In this document: positions 1-7,104 of the stretch, in pieces
How the letters are laid out: each line of letters opens with the position of its first letter
Numbering within the stretch: position 1 is the first letter of the stretch
Source: Planctomycetota bacterium
Lineage (GTDB): Bacteria > Planctomycetota > Phycisphaerae > Sedimentisphaerales > Anaerohalosphaeraceae
Direction: 5' to 3'
Length of the DNA: 31,394 bases
NCBI GenBank assembly: GCA_030637065.1
Contig: DAOVVQ010000004.1
Location: 1 to 31,394, forward strand
Notes under the pieces: generated by a model
Told to the model about the DNA's origin: nothing
The model's database searches: none
Seen by the model: only the letters and a program-made list of their open reading frames with translations
Program-made: the position numbers and the translations under genes

Positions 1-709
1 AGGGCTCGGCAGTTAGTTCATCGAGCTGGGCGAACACCTTATCGAGCTGATCGACATCCTGCTCGCCAACGGTAAGTTTCATGCTGTGAAAATTGTCAAA
101 ACCAACCCCGCGAGCCCCCTCGTTTCGCATCTTGACTAATGCAATTATGTCATCGGCTACCACGGGCCCGACCTGCTTGCTCGCAAGCCATGCCTTTTTC
201 CGCTTAGCCGTTTTCGTCTCGTCCTTCAAAATCTCCCGAATCTCGTTACTGGTAACATCTTCGCCGCCAATCTTCCCGCGAAATGTACTGAAATTCTTCT
301 CGATCCGGGTGCTTAGCTCAACCATCCTCCTGAGCAGCTTCGGCTCGATCTGGTTGGACAGGTACGCATTGTACAACGCTTTGATCTGGCGAGCCTCAAG
401 TGCATCGCCGCTGACACCCCCTTGACGTATCTCCTTGAGCAGTGCAAAGTCGCCCGTATTGCTGTAGATTTGACGAATTTCAAGCTGCAGTTCGCTGAAT
501 CGGTCATAATCCGCCGCATCGCCGCTGTTGGCTGCGTCCCAGTTGGCAAGAGCGGCGGCTTTGGCCAACGGTCTGATCTGAGCGACGTGCGACCGGATAA
601 ATGCCTCACCGCGGCCACCCCTCCCGGCATTCTCACGGCCAGCCGCCCGGCAACCGACAATAAGCCCTATAACCGCCAATGCAACGATCAATATCGACAA
701 CTCTTTCAT
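1..709 (-). CDS. M2-family (angiotensin-converting-enzyme-like) peptidase lipoprotein, N-terminal part
   Basis: The reading frame is open from an ATG at 709 to the window start, giving about 236 residues, so the C-terminus lies outside. A purine-rich RBS (AAGGAAAG) lies about 8 nt upstream of the ATG. The product starts MKELSILIVALAVIGLIVGC, a signal peptide with a lipobox ending in Cys20, so it should be a lipoprotein. The helical region after it, including KMRNEGARGVGFDNFHSMKL and the QLDKVFAQLDEL stretch, resembles the N-terminal region of M2 peptidyl-dipeptidases, in which an LxxxRNExAxxxGYxxY-like segment precedes the zinc site. The HExxH site itself would be beyond the window, so activity cannot be confirmed. 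It is divergent from the rhodanese gene at 976 and shares its upstream spacer. The family call rests on remembered resemblance. Confidence 0.7.
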   Translation of the reverse strand, partial: MKELSILIVALAVIGLIVGCRAAGRENAGRGGRGEAFIRSHVAQIRPLAKAAALANWDAANSGDAADYDRFSELQLEIRQIYSNTGDFALLKEIRQGGVSGDALEARQIKALYNAYLSNQIEPKLLRRMVELSTRIEKNFSTFRGKIGGEDVTSNEIREILKDETKTAKRKKAWLASKQVGPVVADDIIALVKMRNEGARGVGFDNFHSMKLTVGEQDVDQLDKVFAQLDELTAEP

Positions 710-975
710 CTGAGGCTTTCCTTTCAAAATTAATTTCCGGCTTACCGGTATAATTCGCCAGGCGATCCGCAAATAAGGCCGTCAGAACCGCCCTGTCGGG
801 CCATAGTCTAAGATGAACCGGGCTAAATGGCAACCTGCTATTGCAAATTGGCCGCAGAAAAACGCCCCCGGGAAAAACCGCATCCTATCGACCATTGCGG
901 CGTATAAGAAATAAAGGGACAAAAGAGCGTATGTAAATACTGACAATGAGACGTCCGCAATGAAAGGGATATAAA

Positions 976-1440
976 ATGAAGACCCTCGTTAGCCCAAGAA
1001 AGGCGAAGAAATTTTTCCGGGCAAAGAGAGAGTTTACTATAGGACTGGTCGAGCTTAACCATATGATCAGACGCCACGAGGACATCAACATCGTTGACAT
1101 GCGAACATCCGGCGATTACGCCGACGCGCACATCCCCGGAGCAACCAACCTGCCGCGCAGCAAGTGGTCTACATGCGCACACCTTGAGCGTAAAAAGCTC
1201 AACATCGTCTATTGCTACTCCGAGGTCTGCCGGATGGCGGCGGTCGCCGAGAGCGACTTCGCGGCACATGGGTACCCGATAGTCCAACTCGACGGCGGTT
1301 TCGAGGCATGGCAATTCTACAAACTGCCCACCGAATCGCTCCGCAAGCCAGCCGCCCCAGCTAAAAAAAAGCAGCAAAGGACCACCATGCCGGAATTGAG
1401 ACCGATCCCACAACAACAGGTTAAGGCAACAACCAGCTAA
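976..1440 (+). CDS. Single-domain rhodanese-like protein
   Basis: This 154-residue protein carries the rhodanese signatures in order: VDMR at about 40-43, HIPGA at 52-56, an active-site loop C80-YSEVC-R86 and GGFEAW at 107-112. The loop has the Cys-x5-Arg form of sulfurtransferases that form a persulfide on the first Cys, so the enzyme is probably active. A second Cys (C85) in the loop could form a disulfide. There is no signal peptide, so it should be cytoplasmic. The N-terminal 20 residues and the C-terminal 35 residues, rich in Lys, Pro and Gln, are extra to the fold. The ATG at 976 is preceded by AAAGGGA about 8 nt upstream. The gene stands alone on the plus strand, so its substrate or partner cannot be inferred from neighbours. 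Confidence 0.85.
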   Translation: MKTLVSPRKAKKFFRAKREFTIGLVELNHMIRRHEDINIVDMRTSGDYADAHIPGATNLPRSKWSTCAHLERKKLNIVYCYSEVCRMAAVAESDFAAHGYPIVQLDGGFEAWQFYKLPTESLRKPAAPAKKKQQRTTMPELRPIPQQQVKATTS

Positions 1441-1606
1441 TAATAATTTTAGTTAATTCGAGCCGATGACCGGTGTCAGTCCGCCAGTAAGGGTGGCAGC
1501 GTGTTTGCGCAGCAAACCGATGGGCGAGTGCAGAGTGTTGCCCGCCGCAGGTAGTATGTTTTGGAGTGCGGAACCCTGCTTACAGGTGTCGTTGTGCGCT
1601 GTTTAG
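1441..1606. other. Convergent spacer with a short hairpin
   Basis: This spacer lies between the 3' ends of the rhodanese and glyoxalase-II-like genes. It contains a perfect inverted repeat GTTTGC-GCA-GCAAAC at 1503-1517. Just before it is TGGCAGCGTG, which recurs next to the palindrome at about 8611. No gene is supported here. It may be a bidirectional transcription end or a degenerate member of the REP-like family described elsewhere in the window. Confidence 0.4.
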
Positions 1607-2395
1607 CTAAAAGGCGTCCTTACGCCGGCGGAGTTCCGCGAAAACCTTGGCCGCAGGTAATCCTTCCATGCCAACGCCTCTGGCAACCTCGCCATGACCG
1701 CTGCGGAGAAAAATATTGGTCCCGCGCTCCCGCTCGATCGTCGAGCGAATAGCCGCCTTGTCCGTTGCCGGCGTCTGTCTGAATTGAGCGAGGCATTTTG
1801 TAATCGCCGCGTTATCCGGCTCGATGCCCAGGGCGAACCGATAATTCTCGTCGATATAATCATGGCCGCCATAGACGCTTGTTTCCCCATCGAGTTCGGC
1901 CAGCCGGGCGAGCGAATCCCACATAGTCTCTGCATCGCACTCGATTATCCGACCGCAACCGCCGACAAACAGCGTATCCCCCGTCCAGACAACGCCGGTG
2001 TGTGTGCCACCGGCTGGCAGATAATAACAGACCGAATCCCGCGTATGCCCGGGCGTGGCGATAACCGTAATGCTCTCATCGCCAAGCTCGATCACATCGC
2101 CATCGCCGACCACCCGATCGGCCTGCGCCAGCGAAGGCTGCCTCCGCCCCATCGAACCGCCTGCCCCGCAGATAACCTCACAGCCGGTATGCTCCTTCAC
2201 CTCCGCTATACCGCCGACATGGTCGAAGTGATGATGGGTTGCCAAAACGGTAGTGATTCGAACGCCTGATCTCTCCGCCGCCTCCAAAACAGCCCGCCCG
2301 TCACCGGGATCGATCACGGCTGCCAGCCCCCTGCCGTAAGGGTAGAGATAGATGAGATTGTCACCAAGAGCCCGAATGCAAATAACTGAATCCAC
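1607..2395 (-). CDS. gloB: Metallo-beta-lactamase fold hydrolase, hydroxyacylglutathione hydrolase (glyoxalase II)-like
   Basis: Residue numbers follow the start chosen here (262 residues). The zinc-binding signature THHHFDH is at 53-59, with GHT (His117), TGDTLFVGGCGR (Asp140) and GGHDY (His178) following in family order, so all expected binuclear-metal ligands are present. TGDTLF-GGCGR and GGHDY are the glyoxalase II versions of these motifs. The family hydrolyses S-D-lactoylglutathione or related thioesters in the cytoplasm. The frame extends upstream to a TTG at 2473, but that adds about 26 residues absent from the roughly 255-residue family. A GTG at 2395 preceded by GGGG about 9 nt upstream gives a family-like start, so I prefer it. 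Whether the substrate is a glutathione thioester or another thiol ester is not visible. Confidence 0.85.
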   Translation of the reverse strand: MDSVICIRALGDNLIYLYPYGRGLAAVIDPGDGRAVLEAAERSGVRITTVLATHHHFDHVGGIAEVKEHTGCEVICGAGGSMGRRQPSLAQADRVVGDGDVIELGDESITVIATPGHTRDSVCYYLPAGGTHTGVVWTGDTLFVGGCGRIIECDAETMWDSLARLAELDGETSVYGGHDYIDENYRFALGIEPDNAAITKCLAQFRQTPATDKAAIRSTIERERGTNIFLRSGHGEVARGVGMEGLPAAKVFAELRRRKDAF

Positions 2396-2537
2396 TTTAT
2401 CAACCCCAATGAGCCGACGAATCCAAACCGAACCGATGCGCTCTACGACGCGGACATATAATACCAGTTCCAATAGAAAAATGCGTGCTAATAACTAAAG
2501 ACTTGCGTCTTGTCATTGACACGCAGGCGCCCGTAGG

Positions 2538-2557
2538 ATGGGTAACTTGTTACCCAT
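2538..2557. repeat. REP-like palindrome, copy 1
   Basis: A perfect 9-bp inverted repeat has arms ATGGGTAAC and GTTACCCAT and a 2-nt loop TT. It is embedded in a CCGTAGG...GCGG context. A related arrangement, with CCGTAGGGTGGGCC and GGCCCAC arms around TT on the opposite strand, occurs at 8611-8640. The CCCATGCGG end recurs at about 11015. It lies between the glyoxalase-II-like gene and the end of the small membrane-protein gene. Confidence 0.6.
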
Positions 2558-2580
2558 GCGGTTCACTGATGATCGGGCTG

Positions 2581-2997
2581 CTATCTTGTGTGAAGAGAAA
2601 TGCGACGCTGGCCGACTTTGCCTTTATTGCCAAGCCCACGCAAAGGATCCCGTCGAACAGAAAGGTCCGTACAATCGTTACAGGCCTTATAACCTGAATC
2701 AAAAGCCATGTTTCGAGTCTCAAAACCGGTGAGCTTCTTGGGAGCCGCCTCCAGGACACAGTCGGATTCGAATGCGTGGAATTTCCTCTGCTTGCTGTTC
2801 CCCACAAAAGGGTACATTTTAGAGTTGCTATCCCCCGTCCTTCTGTAATCGCGCATTGCCCGCTGAATGGCGAGCCCCTGCTTACGGGGTGTGCTCCCAG
2901 CCTGCAAGCACTGCCACAGCACAAAACCAACGGCCAGATAGGCCAAAATCGCTAAGGTTCCGACCATAGGGTGTAGAACCTTCCTAATCCTAGACAT
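2581..2997 (-). CDS. Small membrane-anchored protein with an Ada-like Cys/His (probable zinc) domain
   Basis: Translation from the ATG at 2997 gives 138 residues. A single hydrophobic segment lies at about 11-30, followed by a linker and a compact C-terminal module: FVGNSKQRKFH (64-74), Cys80, GFETRNMAF (91-99), then GYKACNDC (102-109). The pattern, with a short GNxxSxxFH start, a Cys, an aromatic-Arg-Ala strand and a final GYxxCxxC, resembles the metal-binding domain of Ada and related stand-alone domains. His74, Cys80, Cys106 and Cys109 are candidate ligands. The frame is open upstream to 3069, but that part is only an 18-bp tandem repeat, and GGGAGG sits 8 nt before the ATG at 2997, which decides the start. 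The function is unknown. Given the anchor, the domain probably sits outside the cytoplasm, although topology is not certain. Confidence 0.65.
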   Translation of the reverse strand: MSRIRKVLHPMVGTLAILAYLAVGFVLWQCLQAGSTPRKQGLAIQRAMRDYRRTGDSNSKMYPFVGNSKQRKFHAFESDCVLEAAPKKLTGFETRNMAFDSGYKACNDCTDLSVRRDPLRGLGNKGKVGQRRISLHTR

Positions 2998-3003
2998 TAA
3001 TTG

Positions 3004-3051
3004 CCCTCCCATCTTAGACAAATCTCCCAACTTTGACAAATCTCCCAACTT
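3004..3051. repeat. 18-bp tandem repeat, about 2.6 copies
   Basis: The unit GACAAATCTCCCAACTT occurs at 3017-3033 and again at 3035-3051 (period 18). A partial, degenerate third copy lies to the left, reaching the RBS of the gene starting at 2997. It lies immediately upstream of that start on the minus strand, so it forms part of its leader rather than its coding sequence. Read as coding it would give a KLGDLS repeat, which I consider artefactual. Confidence 0.65.
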
Positions 3052-3283
3052 GGTGGAACTAATACCCACCTCACAGCTATGGTATCAAATCCGCCAACCT
3101 GTGTCAACCCCTGCTGCAAAATAACCCGAAACAGCCAACCAACGCAGCCCTCAGTCCCATAAAAAACCATCCTCATGGCCCCTAATCTGCAACAAACAAG
3201 GGAATGCAAAGAAAAAACACATAAGCAATAGGTGATATTACTGACCGGATTTTTACCCAGAGAATTCCGACGAGCCCCCTTTT

Positions 3284-4330
3284 TTACTCACTGCGGCGGC
3301 TGGAACACGCATTTCTCCAAATCACCAGGAACTGCTTCGTTATGCTCCTGCAAACGCGAAACAGTGAAAATTTAAGCGGTATTCCCTCGGCTGGCTCGAA
3401 ATCGGTGCATATCAAGTCGCGGTAATCGTCGCCAACGACATTGACCCTTTCAAACTCGCCGCACCCCAGCCCCAATCGCCGCCCTGCCTGCAAGATCGGC
3501 AAATCCTCGGGCGCAAGGCCAAGCAGTTCGCAGCAGATCAACTCGCACGCCACCGGATCCGCTCCGCCCACTAAGAAACCGAGCTTTCTGGCCCTGCCGT
3601 TTATCGGCCCGGCACCTTCCATCCCCACCACACCGTCGATAATCGTCATCGCCGGCCTTAACAGCTTGAATATCCCCACCAGCATCTCGCAAAATTCGCC
3701 GACGTCCTTGCCCCTGGAAAAATGCAGGTAAGCCTTTTCCTTGCCGCAGACACATCCGAATATATTCTTGATCGCAAACGTAGCCCCTAACTGCTGATGG
3801 GTCTTGAGTTTCGGGACATTGATGATCCTGTCGGCCTCCAGGGCATCGCTGCTTATCCCAACGCTGCATGGCCCGACGCTGATCCGCGTAGGCCGCTTAA
3901 GCTGGGAGACGGGCACATCGAGCCCCTTGAGCGTCTCATACAGCTCCAACGCACCGGCACACGCCTTAACAGTGCCCCAAGCCGGGGAATCCGCCACAAA
4001 CGGTTTGCCGCCCAGATCCTTGACCGCCCGCGCCACAGCTGTGATCACCGCAGGGTGCGTCTGCACGGGCTCATCGCTGCGGCGGGCTATTATCAGGTTG
4101 GGCTTGATCAGCACACGGTCGCCCCTGGAGATTATCGCACTGGGCGAAACCGAACCGCTCGACACCACCTGGCTGCGATCACCGCCGCCTCGGCTGGCCA
4201 CAAGCGTAAACTGCCGTGTAACGGCCTCGTAAACGCTCTGAGGGTCATAGTCCCCGCACCGCGTCACCGCCACCGCCGAATGCGGCGCCTTCGCCAAGCC
4301 ATCCACAATCAATTCGTCACCCCCACGCAT
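3284..4330 (-). CDS. DUF362 domain protein
   Basis: This 348-residue protein has the DUF362 landmarks in order: VLIKPNL at about 73-79, HPAVITA near 92, NVPKLKTH at 171-178, FAIKNIFG at 185-192, DGVVGMEGAGP at 232-242 and GGADPVACE at 255-263. DUF362 proteins are widespread and poorly characterised, and some carry a ferredoxin-like cluster domain. That extra domain is absent here, although Cys193 and Cys195 follow the KNIFG motif. There is no convincing signal peptide. The ATG at 4330 overlaps the 3' end of the lipoprotein gene by 22 nt, suggesting translational coupling. A GTG at codon 9 is an alternative start. The Arg-rich C-terminal tail after the conserved region looks like an extension. 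The biochemical role is unknown. Confidence 0.8.
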   Translation of the reverse strand: MRGGDELIVDGLAKAPHSAVAVTRCGDYDPQSVYEAVTRQFTLVASRGGGDRSQVVSSGSVSPSAIISRGDRVLIKPNLIIARRSDEPVQTHPAVITAVARAVKDLGGKPFVADSPAWGTVKACAGALELYETLKGLDVPVSQLKRPTRISVGPCSVGISSDALEADRIINVPKLKTHQQLGATFAIKNIFGCVCGKEKAYLHFSRGKDVGEFCEMLVGIFKLLRPAMTIIDGVVGMEGAGPINGRARKLGFLVGGADPVACELICCELLGLAPEDLPILQAGRRLGLGCGEFERVNVVGDDYRDLICTDFEPAEGIPLKFSLFRVCRSITKQFLVIWRNACSSRRSE

Positions 4331-5109
4331 GCGATCAGATATACCCTGACGATGTCGCTCTGGGAGGAACTAAACAGAAGGCTGCTCAGTGTGATCTCGT
4401 CGGCCTTGTACCGGGACGGACCCAGCATCAAAAACTCGCCGCCGCTGATCTTAGCGCCAAACCGTGAAAAATCAAATGCCTGCTGACCCGCCGCCTCCAT
4501 CCCCATCAAACGCCCTACGTTGCTTCGCACATTCGGACGAAAGAAACACTGTAATTCCACCTCCGCCACGCCTCGCTGCTGGCTGTGAGGCCGAGCCTTC
4601 AACTCCCACAACACCCGCCCGTCGCCAAGCGTCGTGCCACCGAGTCTGCCCTTTTCATCGGCATAAAAGATCGACTGCTCCTCAGCAAGTTGTCTTACGA
4701 TTATCTCGTCGCCCCTGTTGTCAAAAACTACCAGCGTACTTGTCAATATTCGCCTCGCCCCGGCATAATCCAATCGCTCAGCGATCTTATTCCATACCTC
4801 GCTGCGACCGAGACCAACCGAAAAATCGTTCGCCACGAACGCGCTGCGATTGGCAAACCTGATCGTCTTCGTTTCAAGCTCGTCGAAAATCCCCTCTAAT
4901 ATCGACGCCTTACCTGCAGACAGTTCATAGGTTAATATCCGAAACTGGACCTGGGGCATCGCCAGCGTTTCTGTCTGCGGCACCAGGTCGCCGATCTTAA
5001 CACCCGCCAGGGAAACCTGACGCGGTCGCGGTCGCTCCTGCTCACAGCCGCTGGCGAGGAGCTGGCACATCGCGACTAAAACTGAAATAGTAAGCACTAC
5101 TCGTTTCAT
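4309..5109 (-). CDS. Putative lipoprotein of unknown function
   Basis: The product of about 266 residues begins MKRVVLTISVLVAMCQLLAS followed by Gly-Cys, a signal peptide with a lipobox-like ASGC, so it is probably lipid-anchored. The mature part has no motif I recognise. It looks like an alpha/beta secreted domain, with recurring phrases such as QFRILTYEL and WELKARPHSQQRGVAEVELQ, and ends in a hydrophobic strand IVRVYLIACVG. The frame also opens at a TTG (5118), but the ATG at 5109 gives a standard signal peptide. A GGGGG tract ends only 2 nt before this ATG, too close for ideal pairing. The gene is followed with a 22-nt overlap by the DUF362 gene and preceded 57 nt away by the PilZ gene, so the three may form an operon. 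No function can be assigned. Confidence 0.65.
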   Translation of the reverse strand: MKRVVLTISVLVAMCQLLASGCEQERPRPRQVSLAGVKIGDLVPQTETLAMPQVQFRILTYELSAGKASILEGIFDELETKTIRFANRSAFVANDFSVGLGRSEVWNKIAERLDYAGARRILTSTLVVFDNRGDEIIVRQLAEEQSIFYADEKGRLGGTTLGDGRVLWELKARPHSQQRGVAEVELQCFFRPNVRSNVGRLMGMEAAGQQAFDFSRFGAKISGGEFLMLGPSRYKADEITLSSLLFSSSQSDIVRVYLIACVGVTN

Positions 5110-5166
5110 AACCCCCAATACTAATCGCCCCGCCCGAATCTGTCAATTCACAGCCGAATCCCGCAT

Positions 5167-5514
5167 TTACACGCGAAGTTTAGGCGAATCACAAAATTCA
5201 AGGGCGATCCGCTGGGCCGCCGAGCCCGACCGGCTGCGTCTGGGCAGCGCGTCGACCCTCACCACACGTGCATGATTGGAAAATCTTCCCCCAAATTCCA
5301 ACAATTCCTCGTCCGGCGGAACTGTCATGTCAACATTGAGTAGTTCGCCCGTTTCTAACTCCCGCATGTTGATTTCCATCAACATCCCCCCGGGGCTGAC
5401 ATTAACTGTACTGCCGCTATAGACCCGTTCTCCGGGCGTACCGACCCGCCGACAAACCACCGTAAGTCTCAGTGGCAACCGAGTATGTCTTCTTCTGTCA
5501 CTTCCTCGCTCCAT
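5167..5514 (-). CDS. PilZ domain protein (probable cyclic-di-GMP receptor)
   Basis: A protein of about 115 residues that is essentially one PilZ domain. It contains RRRHTRLPL near the N-terminus, giving the RxxxR motif, and NVSPGGML, giving the [DN]xSxxG motif, at about 37-44. Both are the residues PilZ domains use to bind c-di-GMP, so binding is likely intact. The rest (VDMTVP, FGGRFSNHARVVRV, IALEF) matches the beta-barrel strands. The frame opens at a GTG at 5532, but ATG codons at 5520 and 5514 are nearer the domain, and AAGG sits 6 nt before the ATG at 5514, which I chose. A foldable RNA segment lies about 55 nt upstream (5570-5626). There is no output domain, so it would act through a partner, possibly the lipoprotein and DUF362 products downstream. 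Confidence 0.8.
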   Translation of the reverse strand: MERGSDRRRHTRLPLRLTVVCRRVGTPGERVYSGSTVNVSPGGMLMEINMRELETGELLNVDMTVPPDEELLEFGGRFSNHARVVRVDALPRRSRSGSAAQRIALEFCDSPKLRV

Positions 5515-5569
5515 GAGCATCCTTGCCTGCACTCAAAACAGAGTTACTCACTAACCCAGACAGTCCGAT

Positions 5570-5626
5570 AAAAGTGCAAACAGCGTGCCAGAATCGCCGT
5601 TTAGCAGATACCCCAAAGTCACTTTT
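5570..5626 (-). promoter_or_regulatory. Foldable leader segment upstream of the PilZ gene (candidate cis-regulatory RNA)
   Basis: Read on the minus strand, an outer helix pairs AAAAGTG (5626-5620) with CACTTTT (5576-5570). An inner 8-bp helix pairs AAACGGCG (5602-5595) with CGCTGTTT (5585-5578) around a 9-nt loop. A 17-nt bulge separates the helices on the 5' side and a single G on the 3' side. One inner pair is G-U on the minus strand but A-C on the plus strand, so the fold favours a minus-strand transcript, the same direction as the PilZ gene. It does not match the c-di-GMP riboswitch consensus I know. The fold was found by eye. Confidence 0.35.
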
Positions 5627-5901
5627 GCAAACCCCTGTAAACACTAAGCTTACGCCACCTTTGCCCGAATATCCTATTTTTGCCACTGATATCGTCGAAT
5701 GCAGGGCCGAAAATGTTGACATATCGCAACATAAACGCAAATTCCCGGCTGATGCGCAGCGTTGCCAGGATTCCTGCTGCATCCTGGTTATCTGCATAGA
5801 GAACCTATCTAAAGCGGCTACAGGGGCTTACCGAAAGCTCGACATCTATAGTCTTTATCTATTGTATCCGAGAACCGTGTTGTTTTTTTTCAACATTCTC
5901 C

Positions 5902-5930
5902 TTGACTTTTCCCCGGCTTTATGCTTAAAT
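5902..5930 (+). promoter_or_regulatory. Candidate sigma-70 promoter of the histidine kinase gene
   Basis: TTGACT (5902-5907) and TTAAAT (5925-5930) are separated by exactly 17 bp. The predicted transcription start, about 7 nt after the -10 element, is near 5937, only a few bases from the ATG at 5941, so the mRNA may be almost leaderless. The sequence between has no Shine-Dalgarno, which agrees with that reading. Confidence 0.5.
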
Positions 5931-5940
5931 CTACATACAG

Positions 5941-7098
5941 ATGTCGCAATCAAAGCACCAGCCGCCGGAAAGTAGTCCGCACACACCCAACAGCGCCCAA
6001 GCAGCCGCCACAGCCGAGAAGTTAGGGTTCGCCGACCTCGGAGAGTCGATAATTGAGTCGCTCTCGATAGGTGTAGTCGCATTTGACGACCAACTCAAGA
6101 TTATCCAGTTTAACACCCAGGCTTCCAATCTGATCACGCTGACAGAACACATTGACGAATCGCTGAGCAAGGGGACCGATGCGAAGATCTGGAGCAACTG
6201 GACCGAACTGCTCAAATCCGCCATCGCCACCGGCAAAAAAAGTGAATTTGAATCCGTAAGATACACCATTGACAATAAAAAGAAGCTTCTGCACATCCTG
6301 TGTACCCCACTTACCGACACCCACTCCCACAAACCGATCGGCGGTGCGCTCGTGATCGAGGATGTCACCGCAAAGGTCGACATTGAAAACCAACTCGTCC
6401 AGGCTGAAAGGCTCGCCGCCATCGGAAAGGTCGCTGGAAAGGTCGCCCACGAGTTGAATAACCCAATGGACGGAATACTCAGGTATATAAATCTCGCGAT
6501 GCGAATGATCGACGGCAGTAACCCGGAAAAAGCCAAAGAATACATCCAGCAAAGCCACGCCGGCCTGATTAGAATGGTTCAGATCATAAGCGAGCTGCTG
6601 GAGTTTTCCAGGAGCACATACTCCGCCTTCGAATATGCCCCTATCGATAAGATCGTCGCCGACGCCGTCAAGGCGATGCAGTCACGAATCGACCGCGTCA
6701 AGGTCCACATCGCACACGACTGCGTAAGGCAAGTACCCAAACTCAGAAGCAACAGCCTCTTCCAGGTGTTCTGCAACCTGATAAAAAACGCCGCCGACGC
6801 GATGGAAGGGACCGGTGAACTGATCATCACCGTGACATGTCCCGAAGAGATCCTCTGCATCAAGTTCGCCGACACCGGGCCGGGATTCGCACCCGAAAAC
6901 AGCGACGCCATATTCGAGCCGTTCTTCACTACCAAGACCGACGGCAGAGGCACCGGTCTGGGGCTGGCGATCTGTAAAGACCTGATAGAAAAATATGACG
7001 GCAGGATCGTCGCTGAAAACGCGCCCGGCGGAGGCGGCATTTTCACGGTAAACCTGCCACTCGATGAAACCTCGTCCCTTGTTGAGCAAAGGCAGTAA
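5941..7098 (+). CDS. PAS-containing soluble sensor histidine kinase (NtrB-like)
   Basis: The 385-residue product has a single PAS-like sensor domain at about 35-145 (ESIIESLSIGVVAFDD...LVIEDVT), a HisKA domain with phospho-accepting His170 in KVAHELNNPMDG, and a HATPase domain with an N box (NLIKNAADAM, 280-289), G1 (DTGPGF, 311-316), F box (FEPFFTTK, 325-332) and G2 (GRGTGLGL, 335-342). There is no transmembrane segment, so it senses a cytoplasmic signal. An in-frame TAA lies 15 nt upstream of the ATG and no suitable ATG follows before the PAS domain, so the start is firm even though there is no RBS. The sigma-54 response regulator starts 6 nt after its stop codon. The two almost surely form a two-component pair. 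The signal is not identifiable. Confidence 0.93.
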   Translation: MSQSKHQPPESSPHTPNSAQAAATAEKLGFADLGESIIESLSIGVVAFDDQLKIIQFNTQASNLITLTEHIDESLSKGTDAKIWSNWTELLKSAIATGKKSEFESVRYTIDNKKKLLHILCTPLTDTHSHKPIGGALVIEDVTAKVDIENQLVQAERLAAIGKVAGKVAHELNNPMDGILRYINLAMRMIDGSNPEKAKEYIQQSHAGLIRMVQIISELLEFSRSTYSAFEYAPIDKIVADAVKAMQSRIDRVKVHIAHDCVRQVPKLRSNSLFQVFCNLIKNAADAMEGTGELIITVTCPEEILCIKFADTGPGFAPENSDAIFEPFFTTKTDGRGTGLGLAICKDLIEKYDGRIVAENAPGGGGIFTVNLPLDETSSLVEQRQ

Positions 7099-7104
7099 GC
7101 GATT

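Larger units (their letters stand above)
5515..5940. other. Divergent intergenic region between the PilZ and histidine kinase genes
   Basis: This stretch of about 426 bases has no supported gene. It holds the leader of the PilZ gene with a foldable segment at 5570-5626 on the minus strand. At its right end is a sigma-70-like promoter (5902-5930) for the kinase. Open frames on both strands cross it but have no RBS, no recognisable domain, and run through the apparent promoter and leader sequences. Confidence 0.5.

Noticed and set aside
838..1416. Minus-strand open frame of 192 codons
   Set aside because: It lies antisense to the rhodanese gene, whose catalytic motifs are intact, so it is a shadow frame.
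5712..5740. TTGACA at about 5715 as a second promoter for the kinase
   Set aside because: No -10-like hexamer stands 16-18 bp downstream. The site at 5902 is much better placed.
5498..5797. Minus-strand open frame of 99 codons upstream of the PilZ gene
   Set aside because: No RBS and no recognisable domain. It overlaps the PilZ start and covers the foldable leader, so it looks like non-coding sequence.
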